64,000 bases of DNA. It comes from Acinetobacter sp. ANC 4558. GTDB taxonomy: Bacteria; Pseudomonadota; Gammaproteobacteria; Pseudomonadales; Moraxellaceae. Of this stretch, positions 40,341 through 50,431 are shown piece after piece (within the stretch, counting starts at the first letter, position 1; each line of letters opens with the position of its first letter). The position numbers and the translations under genes are program-made. The stretch is taken from contig NZ_NEGH01000007.1 of the NCBI RefSeq assembly GCF_002135375.1, positions 104,907 through 168,906 of the forward strand, in the 5' to 3' direction. Below the pieces are notes generated by a model. The model saw nothing but the letters and a program-made list of their open reading frames with translations, was not told the DNA's origin and ran no database searches.

Positions 40341-40374
40341 AAATTAAGTAGGCTAAGCTAATCCTACTTAATTT
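40341..40374. terminator. Bidirectional hairpin before pmrB
   Basis: Twelve-base stem AAATTAAGTAGG (40341-40352), ten-base loop, stem CCTACTTAATTT (40363-40374). It lies in the 63-base gap between the converging kinase-like gene and pmrB. Confidence 0.75.
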
Positions 40375-40376
40375 AC

Positions 40377-41681
40377 TTAAAATGTAATTGTGACTTTTAA
40401 ACCACCTAAATTTTCACTTTTAGAAAAATATAATTGACCACTATTCTTTTCTACTGCTTTTGCAACAATTGATAATCCTAAACCACTCCCAACCTCTACA
40501 TGATTCTGCGTTCGATAAAATCTTTGGGTTAGTTTTTCATATAATTGTTCATCAATTCCCGCGCCACTATCTTCCACAATAATCGTAACATGATGGTCAT
40601 CTTGTCTTAATACTACGTTGATAATACCTCCAACTGGTGTGTATTTAATTGAATTATCAATTAAATTAAAAAGAATAGAATGAATTGACGACTCTAATGC
40701 ATATAACTGAATATTTTGATGTTGAACGACCCCTAAATCGATTTCTTTTTGCAAGGCAAATTGAATTAATTGCTCCACACAATTCATTGCAATAGCATTC
40801 AAATCAATCGCTTTAAAGTTTTCTAATTCATTTAATGATGCATCTTGCTTTGCAAGACTTAAAAGTTGTATGACAAGATGTTGAACCCGATCTAGACCTT
40901 TACTTAGATTAGCAATTGCAGGATCATCCTGTCTTTGCTGTAACAAAATTTGCATTTGTAAATTGAGCGCTGTAAGAGGGGTTCTCAGCTCATGGGCCGC
41001 ATCTGCAACAAATTGTTTCTGCTCATTTTGCGCCAATAAAATACGATCAAACAAATAATTCATTTCTTTAATTGTTGGTAATATTTCTTCTGGATAACTT
41101 TCCATTTTAATCGGTTCTAATTCATTTGCTCCACGTTTTGACAGTTCTTCTTTAAAGTCTTTCAATGGTTTTAAATTTCGACTGATTCCCCAACTTAATG
41201 CAAATAATATAATAGGCAAAAATAAAACATAAGGAATAAACATATTAGAAGCTAATTCTAAAGCTAAATGTTGGCGAACGGACTTTTGCTGACTTACCTG
41301 AATTTGATAGTCTTTTAGTGGCAGTACATAAGTATGCCAAACACCATGCTTCGTCTTATGTTTATAGAAACCTGCTTTTGCAACGGGTTGTACTAATAAA
41401 CCTAATTGATGTGATAAATGCTCTTTTTCATGATAAGACCATACATCAACAAACAAATCTTCTTCGTGATAACGTTTTCGAATATCCACTTGACTCTGTA
41501 TCGGCTTCGGATCGTGATGCGCAACGCGTTCAGCTAAATTTTGCATTTGTGCATCTAATATTTCATTAATTTCTTCCAAAGCAATACGATAAGCTGCAAA
41601 TATTAAAATACATCCCAAAAGTACACTGACAATTGAAACATAAATGATGAGCCGTTTTTTTAATGAATAGGCAGAATTCAT
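40377..41681 (-). CDS. pmrB: Sensor histidine kinase PmrB
   Basis: Membrane sensor kinase of the PmrAB system, 434 residues. Two transmembrane segments (about 10-30 and 145-165) enclose a periplasmic sensor region; then come a HAMP-like linker, the H-box DAAHELRTPLTALN (His near residue 231), and the ATPase domain with N-box NLIDNSIKYTPVGG and G-boxes DSGAGID and GSGLGLS. It phosphorylates PmrA and so controls pmrC; in A. baumannii, substitutions in PmrB raise polymyxin resistance. This sequence is close to, but clearly distinct from, the remembered A. baumannii protein. Last gene of pmrCAB, 21 bases after pmrA. Confidence 0.95.
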   Translation of the reverse strand: MNSAYSLKKRLIIYVSIVSVLLGCILIFAAYRIALEEINEILDAQMQNLAERVAHHDPKPIQSQVDIRKRYHEEDLFVDVWSYHEKEHLSHQLGLLVQPVAKAGFYKHKTKHGVWHTYVLPLKDYQIQVSQQKSVRQHLALELASNMFIPYVLFLPIILFALSWGISRNLKPLKDFKEELSKRGANELEPIKMESYPEEILPTIKEMNYLFDRILLAQNEQKQFVADAAHELRTPLTALNLQMQILLQQRQDDPAIANLSKGLDRVQHLVIQLLSLAKQDASLNELENFKAIDLNAIAMNCVEQLIQFALQKEIDLGVVQHQNIQLYALESSIHSILFNLIDNSIKYTPVGGIINVVLRQDDHHVTIIVEDSGAGIDEQLYEKLTQRFYRTQNHVEVGSGLGLSIVAKAVEKNSGQLYFSKSENLGGLKVTITF

Positions 41682-41702
41682 ATGAATATCCTATTTCTTT
41701 AA

Positions 41703-42374
41703 TTAACCCAAACGATAACCTAAGCCACGAATTGTTCTGATAAAATCCTTTCCTAATTTTGTTCGTAGATGATGAATATAAACTTCGATGGTATTACTAT
41801 TAATTTCAGAGTCAAAATCATATAACTTATCTTCTAAATTTGCTTTAGAAAATATTTTATTAGGATAGCTTACCAATGGAACTAAAATAGCCCATTCTCG
41901 TTTAGATAAATCAATGAATTCTCCTTTAAATTTCGCAGAATATTGTTCAATATCTAAAATTAAATCACCATACTGTAAAATATTACTTTGCTCTAGCGTA
42001 TTTGCCAATAAACCACTACGACGTAATAATGCATGAATTCTAGCAAGTAATTCATCAAACTCATAAGGCTTAACTAAATAATCATCCGCCCCTGTATTTA
42101 AGCCTTCCACTCGATTATGCAATTGATCTCTTGCAGAAATAATTAATACTGGCAGTGAAGCAAAATATTGTCTAACCTGTTTTAAAACTTGCATGCCATC
42201 CATCATCGGCAAGCCTAAATCTAACAAAACTATATCAAACTGCTCTTTTTGAAGTTGTTTTAAACCATCAATTCCATTGTTGACCCATTGCACATCAAAT
42301 TGATGAAACTTCAATAAAGTCATCGTTGACTCTGCAATCATAAAATCATCTTCTATAATGAGAATCTTACTCAT
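41703..42374 (-). CDS. pmrA: Response regulator PmrA
   Basis: OmpR/PhoB-type response regulator, 223 residues. Receiver with phosphoacceptor Asp52 in LLDLGLPMMDG, conserved Thr/Ser and Lys (ISARD, LVKPYEFDE), and a C-terminal winged-helix DNA-binding domain (EVYIHHLRTKLGKDFIRTIR). Activates pmrC and its own operon in response to PmrB. The ATG at 42374 overlaps the pmrC stop by four bases, so it is translationally coupled. Confidence 0.96.
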   Translation of the reverse strand: MSKILIIEDDFMIAESTMTLLKFHQFDVQWVNNGIDGLKQLQKEQFDIVLLDLGLPMMDGMQVLKQVRQYFASLPVLIISARDQLHNRVEGLNTGADDYLVKPYEFDELLARIHALLRRSGLLANTLEQSNILQYGDLILDIEQYSAKFKGEFIDLSKREWAILVPLVSYPNKIFSKANLEDKLYDFDSEINSNTIEVYIHHLRTKLGKDFIRTIRGLGYRLG

Positions 42375-44071
42375 ATTTTTTTCTCTGCACTTACTTTATT
42401 TTCACACTGTTCCAACATATTTAACTGGTGATCAATTACACCTGTTTTTACATCAAGCAAGCTCAACAATGTTGGAAATAAATTATCTTGGCTGAGCTTT
42501 TTTTGTTTTTGCTCAATTAAGCAAGAAATTTGTATGCGTTGATTTTGCTCCCATGCTGGAGAAAACCACATTAACATTGGAATATGTGTTTGCTGTGTTG
42601 GTGCAATGGCGTAAGGTGCACCATGTAAATACATCCCTTTTTCACCCGTAGACTCGCCATGGTCTGATAAATACCAGAAACCCGTTTGAAAGCGTGATAC
42701 TTCTTTTAAAGTATCAATCATTCTGCTGAGCACATAATCTGTATACACAATAGAATTATCATATGTATTTACTAATTCTATCTCGCTACATCCTTGAATT
42801 TCATTTGTTTCGCACGTAGGTTTGAACTTTTGGAAGTCCTTTGTTGATCTTTTAAAATAAGCAGGCCCATGGCTTCCCATTTGATGTAATACAATTAAAC
42901 GTGATGTTTGATCATTTTCAGGAATATTTACTATATATTCTTGTAATGCATCAAGTAATATTTCATCTAAACATTCTCCTTTAGCATCACACCACTTTTT
43001 TTTCATCTCATCAGTAATCGTATAATTTTCAACACGATCGCATGCACCTTTACAGCCTGAATTATTCTCAATCCACGTAACTTTATAGCCAGCTCGTTGT
43101 GCAATATCAAGCAAGCCCTCTCTATGACTTGCAAGTTGTTCATCATAATTTTTGCGTGGCATACCTGAGAACATACAAGGAACCGAAACTGCGGTTGCTG
43201 TTCCACATGAACTCACTTGTGAAAAATTAATAATATTCTGTTTAGATAATTCAGGATTTGTATTCTTCGTATAACCATTTAAAGAAAAGCTTTCTGCACG
43301 AGCTGTTTCTCCGACAACAAGCACCATAAGCTTAGGTTGATTGGCCTGTACACCAATTGGTTGAACTTGATGTGCATCTTCACCATAACGAAGAAGGGGT
43401 AGATCATTTTTTGGTAATTTTTTACGATAATATGAAAGACTAGACGCTATCACATTTTGTGGTGAAATCATCCCCTTTAATTCGCGATTTTCACGAAAAA
43501 TACTAGATAAATCCAAATAAAAACTAAATACTAATCCGATAATGACTAAAAGAGAAATTCCAGATATTGTTAATTTTTTCCACAACAATGTGATTACTGG
43601 CTCAGATTTTATACGCACCAGTGAAATGATTAATACAGGTAAAATAACAAAGAATAATGTCCATAAAGCATATTTTATTGAAAGAAGATCTCGTACTTCG
43701 CGTAGATCTGTCTGAATCATATTTTGTATTTGATCAGAATTAATGATAATTCCAAAATTACTAACAAAATAAGAACTAAAGCCACCCAATACCACTAAAA
43801 AAACGGCAACGGCTTTTGTTGTCCATTTCCATGTTAATAATTGCAAAGCAAAGTTATAAATTGCAATGACAATACAAATCGTTGCTAATAAAAATAATTG
43901 TTCTTTAAAGCCCTCATAAGGTGTAAGCATTTTTATTTTATTAAAAAAGCTTAAATTAATCACTAAACCGATCCATATCGCTAAAAGCAAATTAAAAGTT
44001 GTTAAGCTTAAAGACGGTATTTTGTCTTTGAATACTTTCAGTTTAGGTTTTAAATTTAGCATCTTTCTCAT
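42371..44071 (-). CDS. pmrC: Phosphoethanolamine transferase PmrC (EptA family)
   Basis: Inner-membrane enzyme that adds phosphoethanolamine to lipid A phosphates, the main chromosomal cause of polymyxin resistance when overexpressed in Acinetobacter. 566 residues: about five N-terminal transmembrane helices (to near 180), then a periplasmic alkaline-phosphatase-like domain with the nucleophile Thr in VVGETARAESFSLNGY, the Zn/disulphide region (SGCKGACD, KWCDAKGECLDE) and the DHGESTGEKGMYLHG metal site. Starts at 44071 or, three codons in, 44062; ribosome binding is weak for both. First gene of leftward pmrCAB. Confidence 0.95.
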   Translation of the reverse strand: MRKMLNLKPKLKVFKDKIPSLSLTTFNLLLAIWIGLVINLSFFNKIKMLTPYEGFKEQLFLLATICIVIAIYNFALQLLTWKWTTKAVAVFLVVLGGFSSYFVSNFGIIINSDQIQNMIQTDLREVRDLLSIKYALWTLFFVILPVLIISLVRIKSEPVITLLWKKLTISGISLLVIIGLVFSFYLDLSSIFRENRELKGMISPQNVIASSLSYYRKKLPKNDLPLLRYGEDAHQVQPIGVQANQPKLMVLVVGETARAESFSLNGYTKNTNPELSKQNIINFSQVSSCGTATAVSVPCMFSGMPRKNYDEQLASHREGLLDIAQRAGYKVTWIENNSGCKGACDRVENYTITDEMKKKWCDAKGECLDEILLDALQEYIVNIPENDQTSRLIVLHQMGSHGPAYFKRSTKDFQKFKPTCETNEIQGCSEIELVNTYDNSIVYTDYVLSRMIDTLKEVSRFQTGFWYLSDHGESTGEKGMYLHGAPYAIAPTQQTHIPMLMWFSPAWEQNQRIQISCLIEQKQKKLSQDNLFPTLLSLLDVKTGVIDHQLNMLEQCENKVSAEKKI

Positions 44072-44500
44072 ACAGCAATTTAGGAGGATTACAGCTTATT
44101 GGGTTAAACTTAAAATATACTTAAATTTTATTTATTCATATAAAAGTCCATTATATTTCTATAAAAAATTTTAAATAACTTTAATATTCAGTCTATTATT
44201 TTTACTAAAATAAAAATATTGAATCAAAAAATTATCTTATTCCATACAATAATGAATTACAAGCAAGGAAAAATTGAATACATTTTCAAATTATATGACA
44301 GCCCTCTAGCTTATTTTAATGCAGCATAAACTTATTTCTATATTTGGAGATAATGGATTTCATCCTATCAGGAAATCTACATTGAAATTTCTTAACACCG
44401 TAAATCATTACAAATGCCTATGAAAAAATACTAGGCAAAATGACTTTTTTTTGTTGATATATGCAGTTGATTTATCTTTTTATTGTTTTAATAAACATAT
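44072..44500. other. Intergenic region between pmrC and patatin-like gene
   Basis: About 430 AT-rich bases between divergent pmrC and the patatin-like gene, expected to hold the PmrA-controlled pmrC promoter. No clear PmrA box, RNA gene or repeat was identified by eye. Confidence 0.55.
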
Positions 44501-45418
44501 ATGAAACTTATTTATCTCTCATTTTTAACTTTATTTAGTCTAGCCCTTGCTGGCTGTGATAAAGCAGTAAAAACACCTCCGTCGATAACCTCTTTTAATG
44601 CGCGTGAACCTGTTATTGCTGTTGCACTTGGCGGTGGTGGTGCAAAGGGATTTGCACATATTGGCGTTTTAAAAGTTTTAGAATCTCATGGAATTAAGCC
44701 TCAAATTGTCACGGGTACAAGTGCAGGTAGTTTTGTTGGTAGCTTATACGCAAGTGGTAAAACGCCTTACCAACTTCAACAATTGGCATTAAATTTTAAA
44801 GAATCTGATATTCGAGATTTGACCATCAGTCGTCAAGGTATTTTACAAGGTCAGAAATTACAAGATTTTGTGAATAAAAATGTCGGAAATAAAGCTATTG
44901 AACAATTTCCTATTCGCTTTGCTGCAGTTGCGACTCGCTTAGATAATGGAAAGAAATCTGAGTTTATTAAAGGTAACGTGGGACAAGCCGTACGCGCATC
45001 CTGTAGTATTCCTAATGTATTTGTTCCAGCAACAATAGGCGGTGTTCAATATGTTGATGGTGGATTGGTCAGCCCAATTCCAGTAAAAACTGCAAAAGCG
45101 ATGGGTGCTGATATTGTGATTGCTGTAGATATTTCTGCACGACCTGCAGCAGGAAAATCTGGAAATATTTTTGGATTACTGGATCAAACCATTAATATCA
45201 TGGGGCAACAAAGTATTAATGAAGAATTGGATCAAGCCAATATTGTGATTCAGCCAAAGGTTGGTCATATTGGTACACTTGACTTAAAAGCAAGTAATGA
45301 AACAATTCTAGAAGGGGAAAAAGCAGCTCAAGCACAAATTCGTGCCATTCAAAAAGCAATTACAGATTTCAAAAAATCTCCTGCAGCACTCAAGCCTGCA
45401 CCGAAAGCTCGGTTTTAA
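44501..45418 (+). CDS. Patatin-like phospholipase lipoprotein
   Basis: A 305-residue RssA-like patatin with an N-terminal signal and lipobox LAGC (Cys19), so probably membrane-anchored. The oxyanion hole GGGGAKGFAHIG (about 44-55), the nucleophile elbow GTSAGS (Ser74) and the catalytic Asp of YVDGGLV (Asp186) give a complete Ser-Asp dyad. Such enzymes hydrolyse acyl chains from phospholipids or lysophospholipids; the substrate here is not known. Likely monocistronic, divergent from pmrC. Confidence 0.9.
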   Translation: MKLIYLSFLTLFSLALAGCDKAVKTPPSITSFNAREPVIAVALGGGGAKGFAHIGVLKVLESHGIKPQIVTGTSAGSFVGSLYASGKTPYQLQQLALNFKESDIRDLTISRQGILQGQKLQDFVNKNVGNKAIEQFPIRFAAVATRLDNGKKSEFIKGNVGQAVRASCSIPNVFVPATIGGVQYVDGGLVSPIPVKTAKAMGADIVIAVDISARPAAGKSGNIFGLLDQTINIMGQQSINEELDQANIVIQPKVGHIGTLDLKASNETILEGEKAAQAQIRAIQKAITDFKKSPAALKPAPKARF

Positions 45419-45639
45419 CGCAATATCATCATTTTTCACAGCACATTAACTAAATAAATACTTATCATTCAACTATATGATCATTAAATTTCTATATCAT
45501 TTAATGATCATTTTATTATTTTCTATATCAATAAAAATGAACTATATTCATCGCCCCTTTCATCTGTTACATTAATAGAAGATTAATATCCATAGTTCAT
45601 GCAGTGGTTTAGGCTACCGCAAGCATAAAGAGAATATTT

Positions 45640-46110
45640 ATGGAATTCGTTTTAGAACCTTGGCATTGGTTTGTTTTGGGCGTTATTTTAATTCTTTCTG
45701 AATTATTACTCCCTGCCTTTGCTGCACTGTGGTTTGGTATCGCCGCTATTTTGGTGGGTATTTTAAATTTAATATTTCCAACAATGGGTTTTACCACCCA
45801 ATTGGTTATTTGGATCTTTTTAGCAATTTGCTGCACCATTTCTTGGTTTAAATTTATTAAGCCCTTGTCCGTGGATAAAACTAAAGCGGGGTTATCTCGT
45901 GAAGCAACCATTGGGCAAGTGGGTATGGTCATTCAAATTAATTTGGATCATGATCAAATTAAAGTTCGTTTTCCCATGCCCGTTTTAGGTTCTGATGAAT
46001 GGAATTGTCGTACACAATCCATTGTTCAGGTTGGTGATCGTGTTCGTGTCATCGATATTTTAGGTAATGATTTAATTGTTCAATTGAATAGCATACAAAA
46101 TGAAAAGTGA
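45640..46110 (+). CDS. NfeD-family membrane protein
   Basis: A 156-residue short NfeD protein: an N-terminal membrane segment region (about four hydrophobic spans to residue 75) and a C-terminal OB-fold (ATIGQVGMVIQINLDHDQIKV ... VGDRVRVIDI). It forms a pair with the SPFH gene nine bases downstream; NfeD and stomatin-like proteins are commonly co-encoded and act together at the membrane. It lacks the ClpP-like protease domain of long NfeD proteins. Confidence 0.9.
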   Translation: MEFVLEPWHWFVLGVILILSELLLPAFAALWFGIAAILVGILNLIFPTMGFTTQLVIWIFLAICCTISWFKFIKPLSVDKTKAGLSREATIGQVGMVIQINLDHDQIKVRFPMPVLGSDEWNCRTQSIVQVGDRVRVIDILGNDLIVQLNSIQNEK

Positions 46111-46119
46111 GTATATAAA

Positions 46120-46977
46120 ATGACACCTGGTGCAATTATTCTGTTAGCCATTTTAGTTTTTGTTGGTGTGACTATTTTTAAAGGAGTTCGTCTTGTACCC
46201 CAAGGTTACTCATGGATTGTACAACGCTTAGGAAAATATCATCAAACGCTTAAACCTGGACTAAATTTCGTTATTCCTTATATTGATGAAGTTGCTTATA
46301 AAGTTACTACTAAAGATATTGTATTAGATATTCCGTCTCAAGAAGTGATTACCCGCGATAATGCGGTTTTACTCATGAATGCTGTTGCCTATATCAATTT
46401 GACGACTCCTGAAAAGGCGGTCTATGGTATTGAAAACTATTCTTGGGCAATTCAAAATCTAGTTCAAACCGCATTACGTTCAATCGTGGGTGAAATGGAT
46501 TTAGATGATGCACTTTCTTCACGTGATCATATCAAAGCAAAGCTAAAAGCTGCTATTTCTGATGATATTTCTGACTGGGGAATTACACTTAAAACAGTTG
46601 AAATTCAAGATATTAAACCATCTCACACCATGCAAGCTGCAATGGAAGAACAAGCAGCAGCAGAACGTCAACGACGTGCAACTGTAACTAAAGCAGATGG
46701 TGAAAAACAAGCTGCGATTTTAGAAGCAGATGGACGTTTAGAAGCCTCTCGTCGTGATGCTGAAGCTCAAGTGGTCTTAGCTGAATCTTCACAACGTGCA
46801 ATTGAAATGGTGACTTCGGCTGTGGGGGACAAAGAAATCCCTGTCGCTTATCTATTAGGTGAACAGTATGTGAAAGCCATGCATGATATGGCTAAATCAA
46901 ATAATGCTAAAACCGTGGTTTTACCTGCAGATATATTAAATACCATTCGTGGCATCATGGGGCGTGGCGGTCACTGA
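46120..46977 (+). CDS. SPFH/stomatin-like membrane protein (slipin/QmcA-like)
   Basis: 285 residues: one N-terminal membrane helix, then an SPFH (band 7) domain with RLVPQGYSWIVQRLGKYHQT and LGKY...PGLNFVIPYID, ending in an Ala/Glu-rich coiled coil (EEQAAAERQRRATVTKADGE) used for oligomerisation into membrane scaffolds. Resembles E. coli QmcA and archaeal/bacterial slipins. Forms an operon with the NfeD gene nine bases upstream, as in many bacteria, followed by a strong terminator. Confidence 0.92.
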   Translation: MTPGAIILLAILVFVGVTIFKGVRLVPQGYSWIVQRLGKYHQTLKPGLNFVIPYIDEVAYKVTTKDIVLDIPSQEVITRDNAVLLMNAVAYINLTTPEKAVYGIENYSWAIQNLVQTALRSIVGEMDLDDALSSRDHIKAKLKAAISDDISDWGITLKTVEIQDIKPSHTMQAAMEEQAAAERQRRATVTKADGEKQAAILEADGRLEASRRDAEAQVVLAESSQRAIEMVTSAVGDKEIPVAYLLGEQYVKAMHDMAKSNNAKTVVLPADILNTIRGIMGRGGH

Positions 46978-47007
46978 ACTCCATAAAACCTAAATACCAT
47001 TTATTAT

Positions 47008-47037
47008 AAAATAGACAGTATATTCACTGTCTATTTT
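47008..47037 (+). terminator. Terminator of the NfeD-SPFH operon
   Basis: Twelve-base stem AAAATAGACAGT (47008-47019), loop ATATTC, stem ACTGTCTATTTT (47026-47037) followed by T-rich sequence. Confidence 0.85.
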
Positions 47038-47194
47038 ATTTTATGCCTATAATTATGCATTTATTCTAAAATTGTGCTTAAATTCTGCTTTCAATGTTAT
47101 TTTGGCTATTCAAACCACTTCATCAAGTTTGTTCTTCTTCACAAACATTAAAATTTAGGGGTTTATGTGCCATCTACTCACACACGGATACCGT

Positions 47195-48688
47195 ATGAGC
47201 TTCCTAAACCCAACCTTAATTACATTTTTCTTTTATATTGTCGCCATGATCGTGATTGGTCTTCTGGCATATAGAGCAACTAGCAACTTTTCAGATTACA
47301 TTCTAGGCGGTCGTCGGTTAGGAAGCTTTGTGACAGCACTTTCAGCAGGTGCATCAGATATGAGTGGTTGGTTGCTTATGGGACTTCCTGGCGCCATCTT
47401 CTTATCTGGTCTTTCAGAGTCATGGATTGCTATCGGGTTGATTATTGGGGCATGGATTAACTGGTATCTTGTTGCTGGCCGTTTGCGTGTACATACTGAA
47501 GTTCAAAATAATGCACTCACCTTACCCGACTATTTTTCTAATCGATTTAATGACCATAAGAAAATATTACGTATTGTATCGTCATGCGTTATTTTAATTT
47601 TCTTTGCAATTTATTGTGCTTCAGGTATGGTCGCAGGCGCACGACTTTTTGAAAGCATGTTCGAGATGTCATACAGCACGGCGCTTTGGATCAGTGCAAT
47701 TGCAACAATTAGTTATGTCTTTATTGGCGGCTTCTTAGCTGTGAGTTGGACAGATACCATTCAAGCGGGTTTAATGATTTTTGCTTTATTATTAACCCCG
47801 ATTGTTGCATTACTATCATTTTCTGACTTATCTCAGCTTTCAATTGCCTTAGACGTAGCTCGCCCACAAGCCACTGAACTTATGGGAAACTTAAGTTTCA
47901 TTGCTATTATCTCATTATTAGCATGGGGATTAGGTTATTTTGGTCAACCTCATATTCTTGTACGATTTATGGCTGCAGATTCTGTAAAATCTATTCCAAA
48001 TGCGCGTCGTATTGGTATGGCTTGGATGATTTTATGCTTAGTCGGTGCTGTTGCTGCCGGTTTTATTGGGATTGCCTATTTTCAACAGCATCCAGAGCTC
48101 GCTGGCATTGTCAATGCTAATCCTGAAACTGTCTTTATGGAACTTACAAAAGTTCTGTTTAATCCTTGGGTTGCAGGTATTGTTCTCGCGGGTATTTTAG
48201 CTGCCGTAATGAGCACACTCAGCTGTCAACTTTTAGTCTGCTCTAGTACATTAACAGAAGATTTCTATAAAACCTTTTTACGTAAAAATGCGTCTCAAAA
48301 AGAACTCGTTTGGGTTGGCAGACTCATGGTTTTGCTCATTTCTATACTTGCAATTTTCTTAGCTTCCAATCCAAATTCTAAAGTTCTTGGCTTAGTCGCT
48401 TATGCATGGGCTGGATTTGGTGCAGCATTTGGTCCTTTAATTATCCTTTCATTATTTTGGAAACGCATGACATTGAATGGAGCAATTATTGGAATGTTAG
48501 TCGGTGCTATCGTTGTGATTTTCTGGAAAAATTTCTTTGCAGATACAGGACTTTATGAGATTGTTCCAGGCTTTATTCTTTCATTCCTTAGCATCATTGT
48601 GATTAGTTTATTAGGAAAACCACCAACTCAAGATATGACGGAACGTTTTCATCAAGCAGATCAATTGTATAAAGAACACATAAAATAA
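47195..48688 (+). CDS. putP: Sodium/proline symporter PutP
   Basis: SSS-family sodium:solute symporter that imports proline, 497 residues with about thirteen transmembrane spans. Alignment by eye to the remembered E. coli PutP is almost continuous: NFSDYILGGRRLGSFVTALS, ASDMSGWLLMGLPGA, YCASGMVAGARLFES, AVMSTLSCQLLVCSS, and AYAWAGFGAAFGP. The ATG at 47195 is preferred because it aligns with the E. coli start; an ATG ten codons earlier (47165) has AGGGG close upstream and cannot be excluded. It is not adjacent to putA here. Ends in a terminator shared with bfmS. Confidence 0.95.
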   Translation: MSFLNPTLITFFFYIVAMIVIGLLAYRATSNFSDYILGGRRLGSFVTALSAGASDMSGWLLMGLPGAIFLSGLSESWIAIGLIIGAWINWYLVAGRLRVHTEVQNNALTLPDYFSNRFNDHKKILRIVSSCVILIFFAIYCASGMVAGARLFESMFEMSYSTALWISAIATISYVFIGGFLAVSWTDTIQAGLMIFALLLTPIVALLSFSDLSQLSIALDVARPQATELMGNLSFIAIISLLAWGLGYFGQPHILVRFMAADSVKSIPNARRIGMAWMILCLVGAVAAGFIGIAYFQQHPELAGIVNANPETVFMELTKVLFNPWVAGIVLAGILAAVMSTLSCQLLVCSSTLTEDFYKTFLRKNASQKELVWVGRLMVLLISILAIFLASNPNSKVLGLVAYAWAGFGAAFGPLIILSLFWKRMTLNGAIIGMLVGAIVVIFWKNFFADTGLYEIVPGFILSFLSIIVISLLGKPPTQDMTERFHQADQLYKEHIK

Positions 48689-48700
48689 AATCTGTTTCAA

Positions 48701-48739
48701 TTGATAAAAAGAAGCATCATACATGCTCCTTTTTATCAA
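48701..48739. terminator. Bidirectional terminator between putP and bfmS
   Basis: Long stem TTGATAAAAAG-AGCAT (48701-48717) and ATGCT-CTTTTTATCAA (48723-48739) with one mismatch and a five-base loop. It serves the converging putP and bfmS genes. Confidence 0.8.
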
Positions 48740-48750
48740 TTTATATCTTA

Positions 48751-50397
48751 TTACTTAAACGTACTTTTCTTTTTATTCTTGAATCGTCTTGCAGGCCAAG
48801 TCATCGTAAATCTTGCGCCACCTAAATCTGGACTTTCATCTACTGCAATGTTTCCACCAAACCAATAAGCAATACGGCTAACAATAGAAAGTCCTAGACC
48901 ATAACCACCCGATGCTCGTGTACGGCTCCCATCTAAGCGTGCAAAGGCTTCGAATACACGGCCTCTATCTTCTTCAGGAATACCACAACCATCGTCTTCA
49001 ACACAAATATATGCTAAACCTTGGTCATTAATACCACCTCGAATCAGAACTTTATGATCACAATAACGAACCGCATTGCCCACTAAATTTTGTACAACAC
49101 GATGTAAATAACGATATTCCGCATCCACCTCTAAAGTAGCGGGAGGTGCATCTAAAATAATTTCTTTTTGAGTCTTTAAAGCTTCTGTTTCATGTACAAC
49201 TTGATCTAGAACTTCAGCCAATACAACGCGTTCAAAATCAAATGATGGCGTCCCTTGCTCCAGTTTTGCATACGTCATAATTTCATCAATCAAATTATTC
49301 AGTGCTTCAATATCTTTATCGATTTGCTCAACTTGATGTAATCGATCAAAATAATTCTCTTCTTCTGCCAGCATTTCCATGCCAAATCGAATACGTGCAA
49401 CAGGTGTTCTTAATTCATGCGAAACTGCACGCATCAATTCTCTTTGTGCTTCAATCAAACGCTGTATATGATCAGACATACTATTATAGCTAGATGCTAA
49501 TCCTGCCATTTCATCAGCACCACTGACTGGTAATCTTAGACTTAAATCTCCAGATTTCATTCGATTTAACGCATAATTTACTTCACGTAATTTTCGTTGA
49601 ATTGGTACCAATAAACCATAAATACCCAAGCTCAAAACAAATAAACTCAGCAAGGTTACCCCTGCTGCAAGAGAAAATGGCATCCAATTAAAAACTGGAA
49701 TCGGTCCTATAACTAAAACTTGACGTGGAAATTTAGGTTTAGGTGATAAAATCGTAATAGTCGTACCATTTTCACTGGTACTATCTCGATATAAAACAAT
49801 ACTATTATGATCTAATAAAATACGACTGGTTTGTTCTGAATCTAAATTTAATTCTAGAATGTTTTTTATATCAACTTTATATCTAAAATATTTTTGAATT
49901 TTTGCTAATGTTTCTTTTTCTTGCCCTGGATAATAAGCCAAATAATCCCAAATAAAGGTTGGAATTGCACGCATCTGACGCTCATCCAAATCCTCGACTT
50001 TAACACTCATATACAACAGGTGATTGGGATCCCCTTTGATTCCCATCACAATATAAGCCGTTTGGTTTTGGGCATCATATCGAATAACAGCTTGCAAATT
50101 TGCCAATCGCTGTTTTTCTGTACGGGTTAAATCAACTTTACTAGTTTCTAGATAATAAATAGGCGCATCTATTAATGCAGATGCATCAGAAATCCAATCC
50201 AGTTTATCTTGATGAGTGGGCTGTCTAGCAACCCCCTCACTGATTACATATGAAATACCATCAGTTAAAGATTGGCGATATTCCTGCACACGATTATAGT
50301 TTACAATTTGAACAAATAGATATCCAAATAATGCCACTAACACCACTAATATGACTAAGCCGCCATAAATACGCAAGAATATGCTTTGCTTAAACAC
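48751..50397 (-). CDS. bfmS: Sensor histidine kinase BfmS
   Basis: Sensor kinase of the BfmRS envelope-stress and biofilm system, 548 residues. N-terminal transmembrane helix, periplasmic sensor region (about 35-245), second transmembrane helix and HAMP domain, then RAVSHELRTPVARIRFG (phospho-His), N-box LVGNAVRYCDHK, and G-boxes DDGCGIPEEDRG and GYGLGLSIVSR. Length equals the A. baumannii protein to within a residue. BfmS restrains BfmR activity in A. baumannii. Located 34 bases after bfmR on the same strand. Confidence 0.95.
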   Translation of the reverse strand: MFKQSIFLRIYGGLVILVVLVALFGYLFVQIVNYNRVQEYRQSLTDGISYVISEGVARQPTHQDKLDWISDASALIDAPIYYLETSKVDLTRTEKQRLANLQAVIRYDAQNQTAYIVMGIKGDPNHLLYMSVKVEDLDERQMRAIPTFIWDYLAYYPGQEKETLAKIQKYFRYKVDIKNILELNLDSEQTSRILLDHNSIVLYRDSTSENGTTITILSPKPKFPRQVLVIGPIPVFNWMPFSLAAGVTLLSLFVLSLGIYGLLVPIQRKLREVNYALNRMKSGDLSLRLPVSGADEMAGLASSYNSMSDHIQRLIEAQRELMRAVSHELRTPVARIRFGMEMLAEEENYFDRLHQVEQIDKDIEALNNLIDEIMTYAKLEQGTPSFDFERVVLAEVLDQVVHETEALKTQKEIILDAPPATLEVDAEYRYLHRVVQNLVGNAVRYCDHKVLIRGGINDQGLAYICVEDDGCGIPEEDRGRVFEAFARLDGSRTRASGGYGLGLSIVSRIAYWFGGNIAVDESPDLGGARFTMTWPARRFKNKKKSTFK

Positions 50398-50431
50398 GAA
50401 TCGTCCTTATTAGTAGGCTTTATATTGCAAA

